Assembly (NCBI RefSeq): GCF_002176815.1
Contig: NZ_CP021648.1
Coordinates: 1,054,001-1,118,000, forward strand
DNA from: Acidovorax sp. T1
Lineage (GTDB): Bacteria > Pseudomonadota > Gammaproteobacteria > Burkholderiales > Burkholderiaceae_C
Reading direction: 5' to 3'
DNA length: 64,000 bases
Shown here: piece after piece, positions 18,957 to 29,056 of the stretch
How positions within the stretch are numbered: the stretch's first letter is position 1
How the letters are laid out: every line of letters starts with the position of its first letter
Position numbers and translations under genes: made by a program
The notes under the pieces: generated by a model
Seen by the model: the letters and a program-made list of their open reading frames with translations, nothing else
Databases searched by the model: none
Told to the model about the DNA's origin: nothing

Positions 18957-19508
18957 ATGACCAAGGAATTCTCCCCCGATCGGCTCGACGTCAAGGCTTT
19001 TGCGCAGGCGGGCGGGCAGCTGTCCGGGCATGACTCGCTGCTGAAATACGAGCGCTTGTCCCAGGAGGCCAAGAGCCTGCATCCCGATCTGCGCGTGGAC
19101 TGGACGGCCACGGGTGAAGTACGCACTGCGCTGGGCGGCATTGGGCAGGTGTGGCTGCATGTGCAAGCGCAGGCCACCTTTCCCATGGAATGCCAGCGCT
19201 GCCTGACACCGGTGGATGTGCCGTTGGCCGTGGAGCGGTCTTTCCGTTTTGTGGCCGATGAAGCCACGGCCGAGGCGCTCGACGATGAGAGCGAGGAAGA
19301 TCTGCTGGCCCTGAGCCGCGAGTTCGATCTGTCCGAACTGATCGAGGATGAGTTGCTGATGGCCCTGCCTGTGGTGCCCCGCCACGATGAGTGCCCCACC
19401 GCCGTGCCGCTGGCCTCCAGCGACGACGATTTCGAGGCCGCCAGTGCCGAAAAGCCCAACCCCTTTGCTGCGCTGGCCAGCCTGCGCAAAGAAGAAAAGG
19501 GACAGTAA
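18957..19508 (+). CDS. yceD: YceD-family protein (DUF177), 23S rRNA accumulation factor
   Basis: The 183-residue acidic protein has the YceD cysteine pair MECQRCLTPVDVPL and an acidic middle with DDESEEDLLALSREFDLSELIEDELLMALP, split here only for description. Family knowledge: YceD is needed for normal 23S rRNA levels in E. coli and plants, and is almost always followed by rpmF, as here. ATG 18957 is chosen; TTACACT ends six bases before it, so the message may be leaderless. The frame runs back to 18885 but is unconserved there. Confidence 0.9.
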   Translation: MTKEFSPDRLDVKAFAQAGGQLSGHDSLLKYERLSQEAKSLHPDLRVDWTATGEVRTALGGIGQVWLHVQAQATFPMECQRCLTPVDVPLAVERSFRFVADEATAEALDDESEEDLLALSREFDLSELIEDELLMALPVVPRHDECPTAVPLASSDDDFEAASAEKPNPFAALASLRKEEKGQ

Positions 19509-19527
19509 TTGGCGTTTGGGATATAAT
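19499..19527 (+). promoter_or_regulatory. Candidate sigma-70 promoter for rpmF
   Basis: GGGACA (19499-19504) and a perfect TATAAT (19522-19527) are separated by 17 bp at the end of yceD. A CGAGGG/CCCTCG pair (19528-19552) would lie right at the transcript 5' end. Confidence 0.55.
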
Positions 19528-19608
19528 CGAGGGCTTCACGCGAATCCCCTCGTGTCTTTAATGGGCTGATCGCGTTTTTACCAACCCTATTCAAGACCAG
19601 GAGCCATC

Positions 19609-19791
19609 ATGGCCGTTCAGCAAAACAAAAAGTCCCCTTCCAAGCGCGGCATGCACCGCTCGCACAATGCCCTGAACGTGCCGGGCATTGCCGTGGAGCC
19701 CACCACCGGTGAAACGCATCTGCGCCACCACATCAGCCCCAACGGTTTCTACCGTGGCCGCCAGGTGCTGAAAAACAAGTCTGAAGCCTGA
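19609..19791 (+). CDS. rpmF: 50S ribosomal protein L32
   Basis: The 60-residue basic protein starts [19 protein letters not shown] and has the L32 segment [12 protein letters not shown] at the end. It is the cysteine-free (zinc-independent) form. AGGAG lies 5 bp before the ATG. It has its own promoter candidate and sits at the head of the fatty-acid cluster, as in most proteobacteria. Confidence 0.97.
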   Translation: MAVQQNKKSPSKRGMHRSHNALNVPGIAVEPTTGETHLRHHISPNGFYRGRQVLKNKSEA

Positions 19792-19807
19792 CTTTAGCCT
19801 CCTTCAC

Positions 19808-19850
19808 AAGGCCCGTTGCTACTTTGGCTGTAGCGCGGGCCTTTGTTTTT
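19808..19850 (+). terminator. Terminator or attenuator between rpmF and plsX
   Basis: AAGGCCCG (19808-19815) pairs with CGGGCCTT (19836-19843), extended by GCTAC/GTAGC inside with small bulges, and is followed by TTGTTTTTGTT. The run of T's gives a good rho-independent signal. It would let rpmF be expressed far above plsX. Confidence 0.7.
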
Positions 19851-19896
19851 GTTGCATTTATCTTTCGGTCCGCACTGCTGACCGGACAAGTCGCCC

Positions 19897-20949
19897 ATGA
19901 TCACACTGGCTGTTGACTGCATGGGGGGCGACCACGGCCCCCGCGTCACGCTCGCGGCGTGCCGTCAGTTCCTCGACAATCATCCCGATGCCCATCTGCT
20001 GCTGGTCGGCCTGAAGGACAGTCTGCAATCCTTCTCGCACGAGCGCGCCACCGTGGTGCCGGCCACCGAAGTGGTCGCCATGGACGACCCGGTGGAGATT
20101 GCCCTGCGCCGCAAGAAGGACTCGTCCATGCGCGTTGCCATCCAGCAGGTCAAGGATGGCACGGCTGCCGCGGCGGTTTCCGCCGGCAATACGGGTGCCC
20201 TGATGGCCATTGCCCGCTATATCCTCAAGACGCTCGATGGCATTGACCGTCCGGCCATTGCCACCCAGATGCCCAACGCCCAGGGAGGCGCCACCACCGT
20301 GCTTGATCTGGGTGCCAATGTGGACTGCTCGGCCGAGCATTTGCTGCAGTTTGCCGTCATGGGCTCGGCGCTCGTGTCGGTGCTCAAGGGTGTTGAAGAG
20401 CCCACCGTAGGCTTGCTCAATATTGGTGAAGAAATCATCAAAGGCAGTGAAGTCATCAAAAAAGCGGGCGAACTCCTGCGATCTGCTGCGAATTCTGGTG
20501 ATCTGAATTTTTACGGCAATGTCGAAGGCAATGACATCTTCAAAGGCACTGTGGACATCGTGGTGTGTGACGGTTTTGTGGGCAATGTCGCATTGAAGGC
20601 CAGCGAAGGCGTGGCATCCATGGTGGTGGGCGGGCTCAAGCGCGAGTTTTCACGCAACATCTTCACCAAGGCTGCTGCCATCTTTGCCTATCCGGTTCTT
20701 AAAGCGCTCATGAATCGCATGGACTACCGGCGTTACAACGGCGCGGCGCTGTTGGGTCTGCGCGGCCTGGTGTTCAAGAGCCACGGTTCGGCTGACATCA
20801 TGGCCTTCGAGCAGGCATTGAACCGGGCGTATGATGCAGCCCGCAACAACCTGCTCGATCGTGTCCGGACCCGGATTGCGCATGCGGCGCCCCTGCTGGT
20901 GCCTGCTGCGGCCCAGTCTGCGCCCGGTGCTTCAGCGACAACCCATTGA
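19897..20949 (+). CDS. plsX: Phosphate acyltransferase PlsX
   Basis: PlsX converts acyl-ACP to acyl-phosphate, the donor for PlsY in phospholipid synthesis. The 350-residue protein begins [14 protein letters not shown] and has [39 protein letters not shown] (as two adjacent motifs) and [12 protein letters not shown], all typical. The length is normal. Its stop codon overlaps the fabH start by one base (TGATG), so the two are coupled. Confidence 0.96.
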   Translation: MITLAVDCMGGDHGPRVTLAACRQFLDNHPDAHLLLVGLKDSLQSFSHERATVVPATEVVAMDDPVEIALRRKKDSSMRVAIQQVKDGTAAAAVSAGNTGALMAIARYILKTLDGIDRPAIATQMPNAQGGATTVLDLGANVDCSAEHLLQFAVMGSALVSVLKGVEEPTVGLLNIGEEIIKGSEVIKKAGELLRSAANSGDLNFYGNVEGNDIFKGTVDIVVCDGFVGNVALKASEGVASMVVGGLKREFSRNIFTKAAAIFAYPVLKALMNRMDYRRYNGAALLGLRGLVFKSHGSADIMAFEQALNRAYDAARNNLLDRVRTRIAHAAPLLVPAAAQSAPGASATTH

Positions 20950-21926
20950 TGAGACGCTATTCCCGCATTACCGGCACCGGCAGCTATCTGCCCCCTCGCC
21001 GGGTGACCAACGCCGATCTGGTGGCCGAACTGGCACAGAGCGGTATCGAAACCTCCGACGAATGGATCGTGGAGCGCACCGGAATCCGGGCGCGCCACTT
21101 TGCGGCGCCGGATGTGACTTGCAGCGACCTGGGCCTGGAGGCGGCCAAGAGGGCGCTGGAGGCCGCAGGCTGCCAGCCGCAAGACATCGACCTGATCATC
21201 GTCGCCACCTCCACGCCCGACATGGTGTTTCCTTCGGCGGCCTGCATCTTGCAGAACAAGTTGGGTGCCAATGGGTGCCCCGCGTTTGATGTGCAGGCCG
21301 TGTGCAGCGGCTTCGTCTATGCCCTCACGGTGGCCGATGCCATGATCCAGACCGGCACCGCCAAGCGCGCGCTGGTGGTGGGAGCCGAGGTCTTCAGCCG
21401 CATTCTGGATTTCAAGGACCGCACCACCTGTGTGCTGTTTGGCGATGGCGCGGGCGCGGTGGTGCTGGAAGCTTCGGACACGCCCGGCATCCTGGCCAGC
21501 GACCTGCATGCCGATGGCCGGTATGTCGATATTCTGTGTGTGCCGGGCAGTGTATCGGGCGGCGCGGTGCTGGGTGATCCCGTGCTCAAGATGGATGGCC
21601 AGGCCGTGTTCAAGCTGGCGGTGGGCGTGCTCGACAAAGCCGCCCGCGCCACGCTGGCCAAGGCCAACCTGACCGAGGCCGACATCGACTGGCTGGTCCC
21701 GCACCAGGCCAATATCCGCATCATGCAGAGCACCGCCAAAAAACTGAAGCTGTCCATGGACAAGGTGGTGGTCACGGTGGACCAGCATGGCAATACGTCG
21801 GCCGCGTCGATTCCGCTGGCGCTGGACCACGCGGTGCGCTCGGGCCAGGTCAAGAAGGGTGAAACCCTGCTGCTCGAAGGAGTCGGGGGTGGTTTCACCT
21901 GGGGTGCTGTGCTCCTGAAGTTATAG
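20949..21926 (+). CDS. fabH: Beta-ketoacyl-ACP synthase III
   Basis: FabH condenses acetyl-CoA with malonyl-ACP to start type II fatty-acid synthesis. The 325-residue protein carries the catalytic triad: Cys in [13 protein letters not shown], His in VPHQANIRI and Asn in [23 protein letters not shown] near residue 35 and the C-terminal [10 protein letters not shown] are family signatures. I choose ATG 20949 over TTG 20946 since the ATG gives the usual TGATG coupling with plsX. The TAG stop lies inside a repeat copy. Confidence 0.97.
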   Translation: MRRYSRITGTGSYLPPRRVTNADLVAELAQSGIETSDEWIVERTGIRARHFAAPDVTCSDLGLEAAKRALEAAGCQPQDIDLIIVATSTPDMVFPSAACILQNKLGANGCPAFDVQAVCSGFVYALTVADAMIQTGTAKRALVVGAEVFSRILDFKDRTTCVLFGDGAGAVVLEASDTPGILASDLHADGRYVDILCVPGSVSGGAVLGDPVLKMDGQAVFKLAVGVLDKAARATLAKANLTEADIDWLVPHQANIRIMQSTAKKLKLSMDKVVVTVDQHGNTSAASIPLALDHAVRSGQVKKGETLLLEGVGGGFTWGAVLLKL

Positions 21927-21970
21927 CTGCTAGCGCTTTCTGAATAAGCGCTACAGGTATATTTCTTATA
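21922..21970 (+). repeat. Dispersed intergenic palindromic repeat, copy 6
   Basis: It reads TTATAGCTGCTAGCGCTTTC, then TGAATAAGCGCTACAGG and an A/T tail. The fabH stop codon (21924-21926) is part of its head. It fills most of the 57 bp between fabH and fabD. Confidence 0.85.
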
Positions 21971-21983
21971 AATTTTTGGTTTT

Positions 21984-22934
21984 ATGAAATCCTTTGCATT
22001 TGTCTTTCCGGGGCAGGGCTCGCAATCGGTGGGCATGCTCGACGCCTGGGGCGATCACCCCGTCGTGGTCCAGACGCTTCAGGAAGCCTCTGACGCCCTG
22101 GGGGAGAACCTTGCCCGGTTGATCCAGGAAGGCCCCAAGGAGGCGCTGGCCCTGACGACCAACACCCAGCCGGTCATGCTGGTGGCCGGCGTTGCCGCAT
22201 GGCGCGTCTGGCGCGCCGAAGGTGGCGCCCTGCCGCTGGCTGTGGCCGGGCATTCGCTGGGCGAGTATTCGGCGCTGGTGGCGGCGGGCGTGCTGACGCT
22301 GGCCCAGGCGGCACCGCTGGTGCGTCTGCGCGCCGCCGCCATGCAGGAGGCCGTGCCGGTGGGTACCGGGGCCATGGCGGCCATTCTGGGCATGGAGGCC
22401 TCGCGGGTTATTGCGGGCTGCGCCGAGGCGGCGGCTTCCTTTGGCGCGGGTTCGACCGAAGTGGTCGAGGCCGTGAATTTCAACGATCCAATACAGACCG
22501 TGATCGCCGGCACCAAGGCGGGCGTGGACAAGGCCTGCGAGTTACTGAAGGCGGCGGGTGCCAAGCGTGCGCTGCCGCTGCCCGTGTCGGCGCCGTTCCA
22601 CTCGAGCCTGATGAAGCCTGCCGCAGAAAAACTGCGCGTGGCGCTGGCCGATGTGGCACTGGCTGCGCCGCAGATTCCAGTGCTCAACAACGTGGACGTG
22701 GCCGTGCAGCAGGACGCCGACGCCATTCGGGACGCGTTGTACCGCCAGGCCTTTGGCCCGGTGCGCTGGGTCGAGTGCGTGCAGGCGCTCAAGGCGCGCG
22801 GCATCACCCATCTCATTGAATGCGGCCCCGGCAAAGTGCTGGCGGGCCTGACCCGGCGCATCGACCCCGAACTGGTCGGCGCCGCACTGTTTGACCCGGC
22901 CACACTGGCCGAAACCCGGGAGTTGTTGGCATGA
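21984..22934 (+). CDS. fabD: Malonyl-CoA:ACP transacylase
   Basis: FabD moves malonyl from CoA to ACP to supply all elongation steps. The 316-residue protein starts FAFVFPGQGSQSVGML and has the nucleophile motif AGHSLGEYSAL, QEAVPVGTGAMAAILG, and the active-site histidine in VSAPFHSSLM. The length is normal. The final ATGA is shared with fabG. Confidence 0.97.
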   Translation: MKSFAFVFPGQGSQSVGMLDAWGDHPVVVQTLQEASDALGENLARLIQEGPKEALALTTNTQPVMLVAGVAAWRVWRAEGGALPLAVAGHSLGEYSALVAAGVLTLAQAAPLVRLRAAAMQEAVPVGTGAMAAILGMEASRVIAGCAEAAASFGAGSTEVVEAVNFNDPIQTVIAGTKAGVDKACELLKAAGAKRALPLPVSAPFHSSLMKPAAEKLRVALADVALAAPQIPVLNNVDVAVQQDADAIRDALYRQAFGPVRWVECVQALKARGITHLIECGPGKVLAGLTRRIDPELVGAALFDPATLAETRELLA

Positions 22935-23677
22935 CGCAATCTGCATCTGAAGCGCAAGTGGCGCTGGTCACCGGCGCATCGCGCGGCATTGGCGCGGCGA
23001 TTGCCCTGGAGCTGGCCGTGCGCGGCTACCAGGTGGTGGGCACCGCCACCACGGACGAGGGCGCAGAACGCATCAGCCAGGCGCTGTCGGCCTATCCGGG
23101 CTGCCGGGGCGCCAACCTGAACGTCAACGATGGCGCGGCCATCGAGGCGCTGATGGACTCCATCGTCAAGCAGCAAGGCGGTTTGCATGTGCTGGTGAAC
23201 AATGCCGGCATCACGCGCGACACGCTGGCCATGCGCATGAAGGACGAGGACTGGGATTCCGTGCTGGACACCAATCTCAAGGCCGTTTTCCGCGTGAGCC
23301 GTGCGGCGATTCGTCCGATGATGAAGCAACGCTTTGGGCGCATCATCAGCATCACGAGCGTGGTGGGCGCATCGGGCAACGCAGGGCAGGCTAACTATGC
23401 GGCCGCCAAGGCCGGTGTGGCCGGCATGACGCGTGCACTGGCCCGCGAGCTGGGCAGCCGCAGCATCACGGTCAATTGCGTGGCACCCGGATTCATTGAA
23501 ACCGACATGACGGCCAACCTGCCCGAAGAGCAGCAAAAAGCCCTGCAAGCGCAGATCGCCCTGGGCCATCTGGGCAAGCCAGCCGACATCGCCCATGCGG
23601 TGGCCTACCTGGCATCGCGCGAGGCGGGCTATGTGACGGGGCAGGAATTGCACGTCAATGGCGGCATGTACATGTAA
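22931..23677 (+). CDS. fabG: 3-oxoacyl-ACP reductase
   Basis: FabG is the NADPH-dependent short-chain dehydrogenase of the elongation cycle. The 248-residue protein has the nucleotide motif VTGASRGIGAAIA, LVNNAGITRD, the catalytic Ser in SITSVVGASGNAGQ, Tyr/Lys in NYAAAKAG, and the C-terminal GQELHVNGGMYM. It overlaps fabD by four bases (ATGA). Confidence 0.97.
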   Translation: MTQSASEAQVALVTGASRGIGAAIALELAVRGYQVVGTATTDEGAERISQALSAYPGCRGANLNVNDGAAIEALMDSIVKQQGGLHVLVNNAGITRDTLAMRMKDEDWDSVLDTNLKAVFRVSRAAIRPMMKQRFGRIISITSVVGASGNAGQANYAAAKAGVAGMTRALARELGSRSITVNCVAPGFIETDMTANLPEEQQKALQAQIALGHLGKPADIAHAVAYLASREAGYVTGQELHVNGGMYM

Positions 23678-23719
23678 TTGTTGAGAGTTAACGTCGGTTC
23701 ATCCGTGCGACGGGTCGGC

Positions 23720-24020
<301 letters not shown>

Positions 24021-24068
24021 GCGGGCGTCCTACGCCTGACTTGAGCGATCAGCAGAAGGTTTTTACGC

Positions 24069-25313
24069 ATGAGCCGTCGTCGCGTTGTCGTGACCGGCCT
24101 GGGGTGTGTCAGTCCCGTGGGTAACACGGTGGCGGATTCCTGGGCCAATGTCCTGGCCGGTAAGTCCGGCATTGATCTCATCACCAAGTTCGACACGTCG
24201 AACTTTTCCTGCAAGATTGCAGGCGAGGTCAAGGGATTTGATCTGGAGTCGTACATCAGCGCCAAGGATGCGCGCGCGATGGACACTTTCATCCATTTCG
24301 GCATCGCTGCGGCGGCCCAGGCTGTGCAGGACGCAGGCTTGCCCACGGGGGACGCACTGCACGATGACCTGGCAACGCGCATTGCCTGTGTGATCGGTTC
24401 CGGAATTGGCGGCTTGCCGCTGATCGAGAACACACACGCCGAGTTGACCGCCCGAGGTCCTCGGCGTATCACTCCTTTTTTCGTGCCCGCTTCCATCATC
24501 AACATGGTGGCAGGGCATGTTTCCATGCGATTCGGCTTCAAGGGGCCCAACCTTTCGGTGGTGACCGCCTGCACCACGGGCTTGCACTGCATTGGCCAGG
24601 CTGGTCGCATGATTGAATACGGCGATGCCGACGTGGCCGTGGCCGGCGGCACCGAGTCCACTGTGTCGCCCCTGGGCGTGGGTGGCTTTGCCGCCATGCG
24701 TGCACTGTCCACACGCAACGACGACCCCCAAACGGCTTCCCGCCCCTGGGACAAAGACCGTGATGGCTTTGTGCTGGGCGAGGGCGCTGGCGTCATGGTG
24801 CTCGAAGAGTACGAACACGCCAAGGCGCGCGGTGCCAAGATTTACGCCGAACTGACCGGCTTTGGCATGAGTGCCGATGCTGGCCACATGACCGCTCCCA
24901 ACATGGACGGCCCCCGCCGCGCCATGCTGAGCGCCATGCACAACGCGGGCATCAACGCCGACCAGGTGGACTATCTCAATGCCCACGGCACATCCACTCC
25001 GCTGGGCGACCTGAACGAGACCAACGCCATCAAGGCGGCATTGGGCGCGCATGCCTACAAGACCGTGGTGAGCTCCACCAAGTCCATGACGGGTCACCTG
25101 CTCGGTGGCGCTGGCGGTATTGAAAGCGTGTTCACGGTGCTGGCTCTGCACCACCAGAAGGTGCCGCCCACCATTAATATCTTCAACCAGGACCCCGAGT
25201 GTGACCTGGACTACTGCGCCAACACGGCGCGTGATATGCCCATCAACGTGGCCGTCAAAAACAACTTCGGCTTTGGTGGCACCAACGGCACGCTGGTCTT
25301 CAAGCGGATCTGA
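24069..25313 (+). CDS. fabF: 3-oxoacyl-ACP synthase II
   Basis: FabF performs elongation condensations and temperature control of unsaturated fatty acids. The 414-residue protein has the nucleophile Cys in [13 protein letters not shown] and the two catalytic histidines in [11 protein letters not shown] and [11 protein letters not shown], with [14 protein letters not shown] at the C-terminus. The segment after the active Cys (TTGLHC) differs slightly from the common ATGTHN but the catalytic set is intact. Confidence 0.97.
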   Translation: MSRRRVVVTGLGCVSPVGNTVADSWANVLAGKSGIDLITKFDTSNFSCKIAGEVKGFDLESYISAKDARAMDTFIHFGIAAAAQAVQDAGLPTGDALHDDLATRIACVIGSGIGGLPLIENTHAELTARGPRRITPFFVPASIINMVAGHVSMRFGFKGPNLSVVTACTTGLHCIGQAGRMIEYGDADVAVAGGTESTVSPLGVGGFAAMRALSTRNDDPQTASRPWDKDRDGFVLGEGAGVMVLEEYEHAKARGAKIYAELTGFGMSADAGHMTAPNMDGPRRAMLSAMHNAGINADQVDYLNAHGTSTPLGDLNETNAIKAALGAHAYKTVVSSTKSMTGHLLGGAGGIESVFTVLALHHQKVPPTINIFNQDPECDLDYCANTARDMPINVAVKNNFGFGGTNGTLVFKRI

Positions 25314-25320
25314 TGCGCTT

Positions 25321-25348
25321 GCTGTCACCAGGCCCTGTTGGTGACAGC
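25321..25348 (+). other. Perfect 10 bp stem-loop after fabF
   Basis: GCTGTCACCA (25321-25330) pairs with TGGTGACAGC (25339-25348) around an 8 nt loop, 7 bp after the fabF stop. No T run follows, so it may protect the 3' end or act in factor-dependent termination rather than being an intrinsic terminator. Confidence 0.5.
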
Positions 25349-25438
25349 CTGGGAGACGGCGTTCTACCATGCAGCGGCCTGTTCAGCGGGTTTGGCCGTC
25401 CGTGTGCGGCTGTCTGTTCTCGCTTGGTGGAGTAGCGA

Positions 25439-25957
25439 ATGGCGCTGACCACGCGACGCGTTTCTCGCCATTTCTCCGCACCGCCTGTGCGTTATCCCGT
25501 GGGGCCGGGTTCGGTACTGCGTTGGGGCTTGCTAATCCTGCTCGGTACTGGCGGCGCTGTGTTGGTTTTCTGGCTCTTGCAGGGGGCCGGCGATTCGGCG
25601 ATGCGACTGTTCGTTGCCATGCTGGTCTGGTCCGTTGCCGCGTCTGCGGTATGGCATTTCTGGCGGAAGCGGATCCGTGGGCTGCTGCAGTGGGACGGAG
25701 TGCACTGGCGTCTGGAAATCGACCAGCTTGGCCGGTCGGCGCATTCCTTCGAAGGAACCCTGTGGGTGCGGCTGGACCTTCAAAATCACCTCTGGGTTTG
25801 TCTGGATGGGCAAGACGGGCGCCACGCCTGGTTGTGGCTGGAGCGCCAAGGCGCGCCAGAACGCTGGGGCGATCTGCGGCGTGCTGTATATTCGCGCCCC
25901 AGGCCGGGGGGCTCCCGCGCAGACGAACCCGCAGCGGTGCACCGCCCGCAGGCGTGA
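25439..25957 (+). CDS. Small membrane protein, YgfX/CptA-like
   Basis: The 172-residue protein has a basic N-terminus, two TM helices (about 27-47 and 54-72) and a Trp-rich soluble C-terminal domain (GLLQWDGVHWRLEI, WVRLDLQNHLWVCL). This two-helix plus beta-domain layout resembles YgfX/CptA, but the similarity is judged by eye. It lies between fabF and rpoE and ends 13 bp before rpoE, so it may be co-expressed with the envelope-stress sigma factor. The function is unknown; conservation in the same slot in related genomes would be informative. Confidence 0.7.
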   Translation: MALTTRRVSRHFSAPPVRYPVGPGSVLRWGLLILLGTGGAVLVFWLLQGAGDSAMRLFVAMLVWSVAASAVWHFWRKRIRGLLQWDGVHWRLEIDQLGRSAHSFEGTLWVRLDLQNHLWVCLDGQDGRHAWLWLERQGAPERWGDLRRAVYSRPRPGGSRADEPAAVHRPQA

Positions 25958-25970
25958 TTTCAAAGTGACA

Positions 25971-26597
25971 ATGACCGCAACTCCCCCCGCAACTCCCTTA
26001 GACAGCGACCTCCAACTGGTGGAGCGCACGGTGGCGGGTGACCAGCGCGCCTACGAATTGCTGGTCATCAAATACCAGAGGCGCATAGAGCGCCTGATTG
26101 GCCGCATGGTGCGAGACACGGACCTCGTGCCCGACATTGCGCAGGAAACCTTTATTCGCGCCTACCGGGCGCTGCACCAGTTTCGGGGCGAAGCGCAGTT
26201 TTATACCTGGTTGTACCGGATTGCCGTGAACACGGCCAAAAAGGCGCTGATGGACATGAAGCGCAATCCCGTCATTTCAGAAAATGCCTTGCGCGGCAGT
26301 GATGAGGACGATGAAACTTCCCGCCTTGGACATGAACTAACTTCCGAAGAAACGCCCGAAACCGTTCTTGCAGCCCGTGAAATTGCCGAGGCCGTGAACG
26401 CGGCCATGGAGGCATTGCCGGACGATTTGCGGCAGGCGGTCACCTTGCGTGAGATCGAGGGATTGACTTACGAAGAGATTGCCACTGCGATGGAGTGCCC
26501 CATCGGCACGGTGCGGTCACGGATTTTTCGGGCACGCGAGGCGATATCCGCGCGCGTGCGCCCGTTGCTGGAAAACCAGTCGGGCAAGCGGTGGTGA
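25971..26597 (+). CDS. rpoE: RNA polymerase sigma factor RpoE (ECF, envelope stress)
   Basis: The 208-residue ECF sigma factor has region 2 (DLVPDIAQETFIRAYRAL, FYTWLYRIAVNTAKKAL) and region 4 (DDLRQAVTLREIEGLTYEEI, CPIGTVRSRIFRARE). It reads close to E. coli/Pseudomonas RpoE/AlgU. ATG 25971 is chosen; GTG 25965 is an alternative, and the long open frame back to 25614 overlaps the preceding gene and is a shadow. An rseA-like gene and a DegP-type protease follow, forming the classical stress module. Confidence 0.93.
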   Translation: MTATPPATPLDSDLQLVERTVAGDQRAYELLVIKYQRRIERLIGRMVRDTDLVPDIAQETFIRAYRALHQFRGEAQFYTWLYRIAVNTAKKALMDMKRNPVISENALRGSDEDDETSRLGHELTSEETPETVLAAREIAEAVNAAMEALPDDLRQAVTLREIEGLTYEEIATAMECPIGTVRSRIFRAREAISARVRPLLENQSGKRW

Positions 26598-26665
26598 GTC
26601 AGATTTTTTGGAGGCCGCTCTTGGTTGCGGCCGCAGTGGCTGGATGAGATGGGGCGGGTGACGCT

Positions 26666-27286
26666 ATGAACACAGATTTGATGCAACGCGAACAGTTGTC
26701 GGCCTTGGCCGACGGGCAATTGCAAGGCGACGAATGGGCGCAGGCCCTGCAGTTCGCTGCACAGGAAGACGGGCAAACTACCTGGCAGCTTTACCATTTG
26801 GTGGGTGATGTTCTGCGCTCGCCCGAGTTGGCCCAACACCAGCATGGCACGCGTTCCATGGTGATGCGTGTGCGGGAGCAATTGGCGCAAGAACCCCTGC
26901 ACGGACGGCTGCCGGAAGGCGCACCCGTGGCGGCGCAGATCGAACGCCCAGAAGCAGCGGTTGCCGCCAATGCCGCGGTGTACCGTTGGAAGCTGGCGGC
27001 GGGATTCGCATCATTGGCCGCTGTGGCGGCCATTGGCTGGAGTTCTTTCGCGGGACTGCAAGGCGCGGGATCTCCCGGTGCTCCACTGGCCGTAGCGCCT
27101 GCGCCGGCCCAGCCGCCCGCCGCACCCGTGGTTGCCGCTGCGGGCAACGAGGGGCAGCAGGTCATGATTCGCGATCCGCGCCTGGACGAGCTTCTTGCCG
27201 CGCACAAGCAATTTGGAAGCACCTCTGCATTGCAGATGCCAGCAGGGTTTCTGCGCAATGCCACGTTCGAGAGGTCTGACCGCTGA
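26666..27286 (+). CDS. rseA: Anti-sigma-E factor RseA-like
   Basis: The 206-residue single-pass protein has the RseA N-terminal domain (REQLSALADGQLQGDEW, LYHLVGDVLRS), which binds RpoE, a TM helix at about 107-125 (LAAGFASLAAVAAIGW), and an Ala/Pro-rich periplasmic part. It would hold sigma-E at the membrane until regulated proteolysis. It follows rpoE by 68 bp. Unlike the E. coli and Pseudomonas operons, no rseB/mucB gene follows; degP comes next. Confidence 0.87.
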   Translation: MNTDLMQREQLSALADGQLQGDEWAQALQFAAQEDGQTTWQLYHLVGDVLRSPELAQHQHGTRSMVMRVREQLAQEPLHGRLPEGAPVAAQIERPEAAVAANAAVYRWKLAAGFASLAAVAAIGWSSFAGLQGAGSPGAPLAVAPAPAQPPAAPVVAAAGNEGQQVMIRDPRLDELLAAHKQFGSTSALQMPAGFLRNATFERSDR

Positions 27287-27552
27287 TGTCCTGACGGGCG
27301 ATTCTGTCGGGAATGATGCATGGCGGCCGGTGCGCGCGATGCGCTGTGGTGGCCTGTTTCACGCTGTGGGCTGCGGTGCTGTGACTTGATCGCAGCACCA
27401 CGTCGTGGCTGCACGGGTGATTGGCATGGGCCCCAAGTCAACGTGGGAAAAAAGAGCGCGCGTGGATCAGGGAACCAAGCCCCTGCGGTTTCCTTCACAG
27501 TCATACAACATCACATTTGTTTGTAACCAACACCACCATTCAAGAAGGGTCG

Positions 27553-29022
27553 ATGATGCTCAGGATCGATTGGAAAAAACTGCAGTCCTATGCGCTGGCC
27601 AGCGCGCTGATGGGGGCGGCAAGTCTGTTGGCCGTGCCGCACGGCGCGGCCCTGGCGCAACCCGCTGTAGCGCGGGGCTTGCCCGACTTCACCGAACTGG
27701 TGGAGCAGGTGGGGCCGTCGGTGGTGAACATCCGCACCTCCGAAAAGGTGTCGGCCCGCACCAATACGAATGGCATGGACGAAGAAATGCTCGAGTTCTT
27801 CAAGCGTTTTGGCGTGCCCATTCCCAATATGCCCCGGCAACAAAGGCCCCAGCGGCCGCAGCCCGATGAAGAACAGCCGCGCGGCGTGGGCTCGGGATTC
27901 ATCCTGACCGCCGACGGTTATGTGATGACCAATGCCCATGTTGTCGAGGGCGCTGACGAGGTCATCGTCACGTTGACGGACAAGCGCGAGTTCAAGGCCA
28001 AGATCGTGGGGGCCGACAAACGCACCGATGTGGCAGTGGTCAAGATCGACGCCACCGGGCTTCCCGCCGTGAAGGTGGGTGATGTCAGCCGCCTGAAGGT
28101 GGGCGAATGGGTGATGGCCATCGGTTCGCCGTTTGGCCTGGAGAGCACCGTCACGGCAGGGATCGTGAGCGCCAAGCAGCGCGACACGGGCGACTATCTG
28201 CCGTTCATCCAGACCGACGTGGCCATCAACCCCGGCAACTCGGGCGGGCCGTTGATCAACATGCGCGGTGAGGTGGTGGGCATCAACAGCCAGATCTATT
28301 CGCGGTCTGGCGGATTCATGGGCATCTCGTTTGCGATTCCCATGGACGAGGCCGTGCGGGTGAGCGAGCAGCTGCGCGCCACCGGCCGTGTGACCCGTGG
28401 GCGCATTGGCGTGCAGATTGGCCAGGTCACCAAGGAAGTTGCCGAATCCATTGGGCTGGGCAAGGCATCGGGCGCACTGGTGACCGGGGTGGAAGCGGGA
28501 TCGCCGGCCGACAAGGCGGGCATCGAGGCGGGCGACATCATCACCCGTTTTGATGGCAAGGTGATCGACAAGCTGGCGGATCTTCCGCGCATGGTGGGCA
28601 GCACCAAGCCCGGCACCAAAAGCACGGTCACGGTGTTCCGTCGTGGCAGCGCCAAGGACCTGGGCATCACCATCGCGGAAATCGAGGGTGACAAGCCGGC
28701 GAGCAAGCCCGCAGAACGGGAAGAAAAGCCCAAGGCTTCCGCTGCTGCACAGTTGCTCGGGTTGTCGGTGAGTGCGTTGACCGATGCGCAAAAGAAAGCG
28801 TTGAAAATTCGCGGCGGCGTGGTGGTGAATGCGGCCACCGACGCCGCTGCCCGTGCCGGTCTGCGCGAAGGCGACATCCTCCTTTCCATCGCCAACACAG
28901 AAATCAGCGGGGTCCGGGATTTCGAAGCGGTGCTGGCCAAGGTGGACAAGAGCAAGCCCATCAATGTGTTGTTCCGGCGGGGCGAATGGGCCCAATACGC
29001 CTTGATCCGCCCTTCGAAGTGA
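27553..29022 (+). CDS. Periplasmic serine protease of the DegP/MucD family
   Basis: The 489-residue protein has a signal peptide (about 1-36, ending near ALAQ), the trypsin-like domain with triad His129 (TNAHVVEG), Asp159 (RTDVAVV) and Ser230 (GNSGGPL), then two PDZ domains (about 290-375 and 400-480). It degrades or refolds damaged envelope proteins and is normally under sigma-E control. ATG 27553 follows AAGAAGGG; ATG 27556 is equally possible. A much longer upstream open frame to 27421 lacks a signal sequence and is rejected. The 266 bp before it contain no recognised gene. Confidence 0.93.
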   Translation: MMLRIDWKKLQSYALASALMGAASLLAVPHGAALAQPAVARGLPDFTELVEQVGPSVVNIRTSEKVSARTNTNGMDEEMLEFFKRFGVPIPNMPRQQRPQRPQPDEEQPRGVGSGFILTADGYVMTNAHVVEGADEVIVTLTDKREFKAKIVGADKRTDVAVVKIDATGLPAVKVGDVSRLKVGEWVMAIGSPFGLESTVTAGIVSAKQRDTGDYLPFIQTDVAINPGNSGGPLINMRGEVVGINSQIYSRSGGFMGISFAIPMDEAVRVSEQLRATGRVTRGRIGVQIGQVTKEVAESIGLGKASGALVTGVEAGSPADKAGIEAGDIITRFDGKVIDKLADLPRMVGSTKPGTKSTVTVFRRGSAKDLGITIAEIEGDKPASKPAEREEKPKASAAAQLLGLSVSALTDAQKKALKIRGGVVVNAATDAAARAGLREGDILLSIANTEISGVRDFEAVLAKVDKSKPINVLFRRGEWAQYALIRPSK

Positions 29023-29056
29023 CCCCGCGTTGAGGCTTACGCCCCAGGTACATGGC

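Noticed and set aside
27320..27526. 68-codon Trp/Cys-rich frame between rseA and degP
   Set aside because: No ribosome site, no family resemblance, and it runs into the degP leader; treated as chance.
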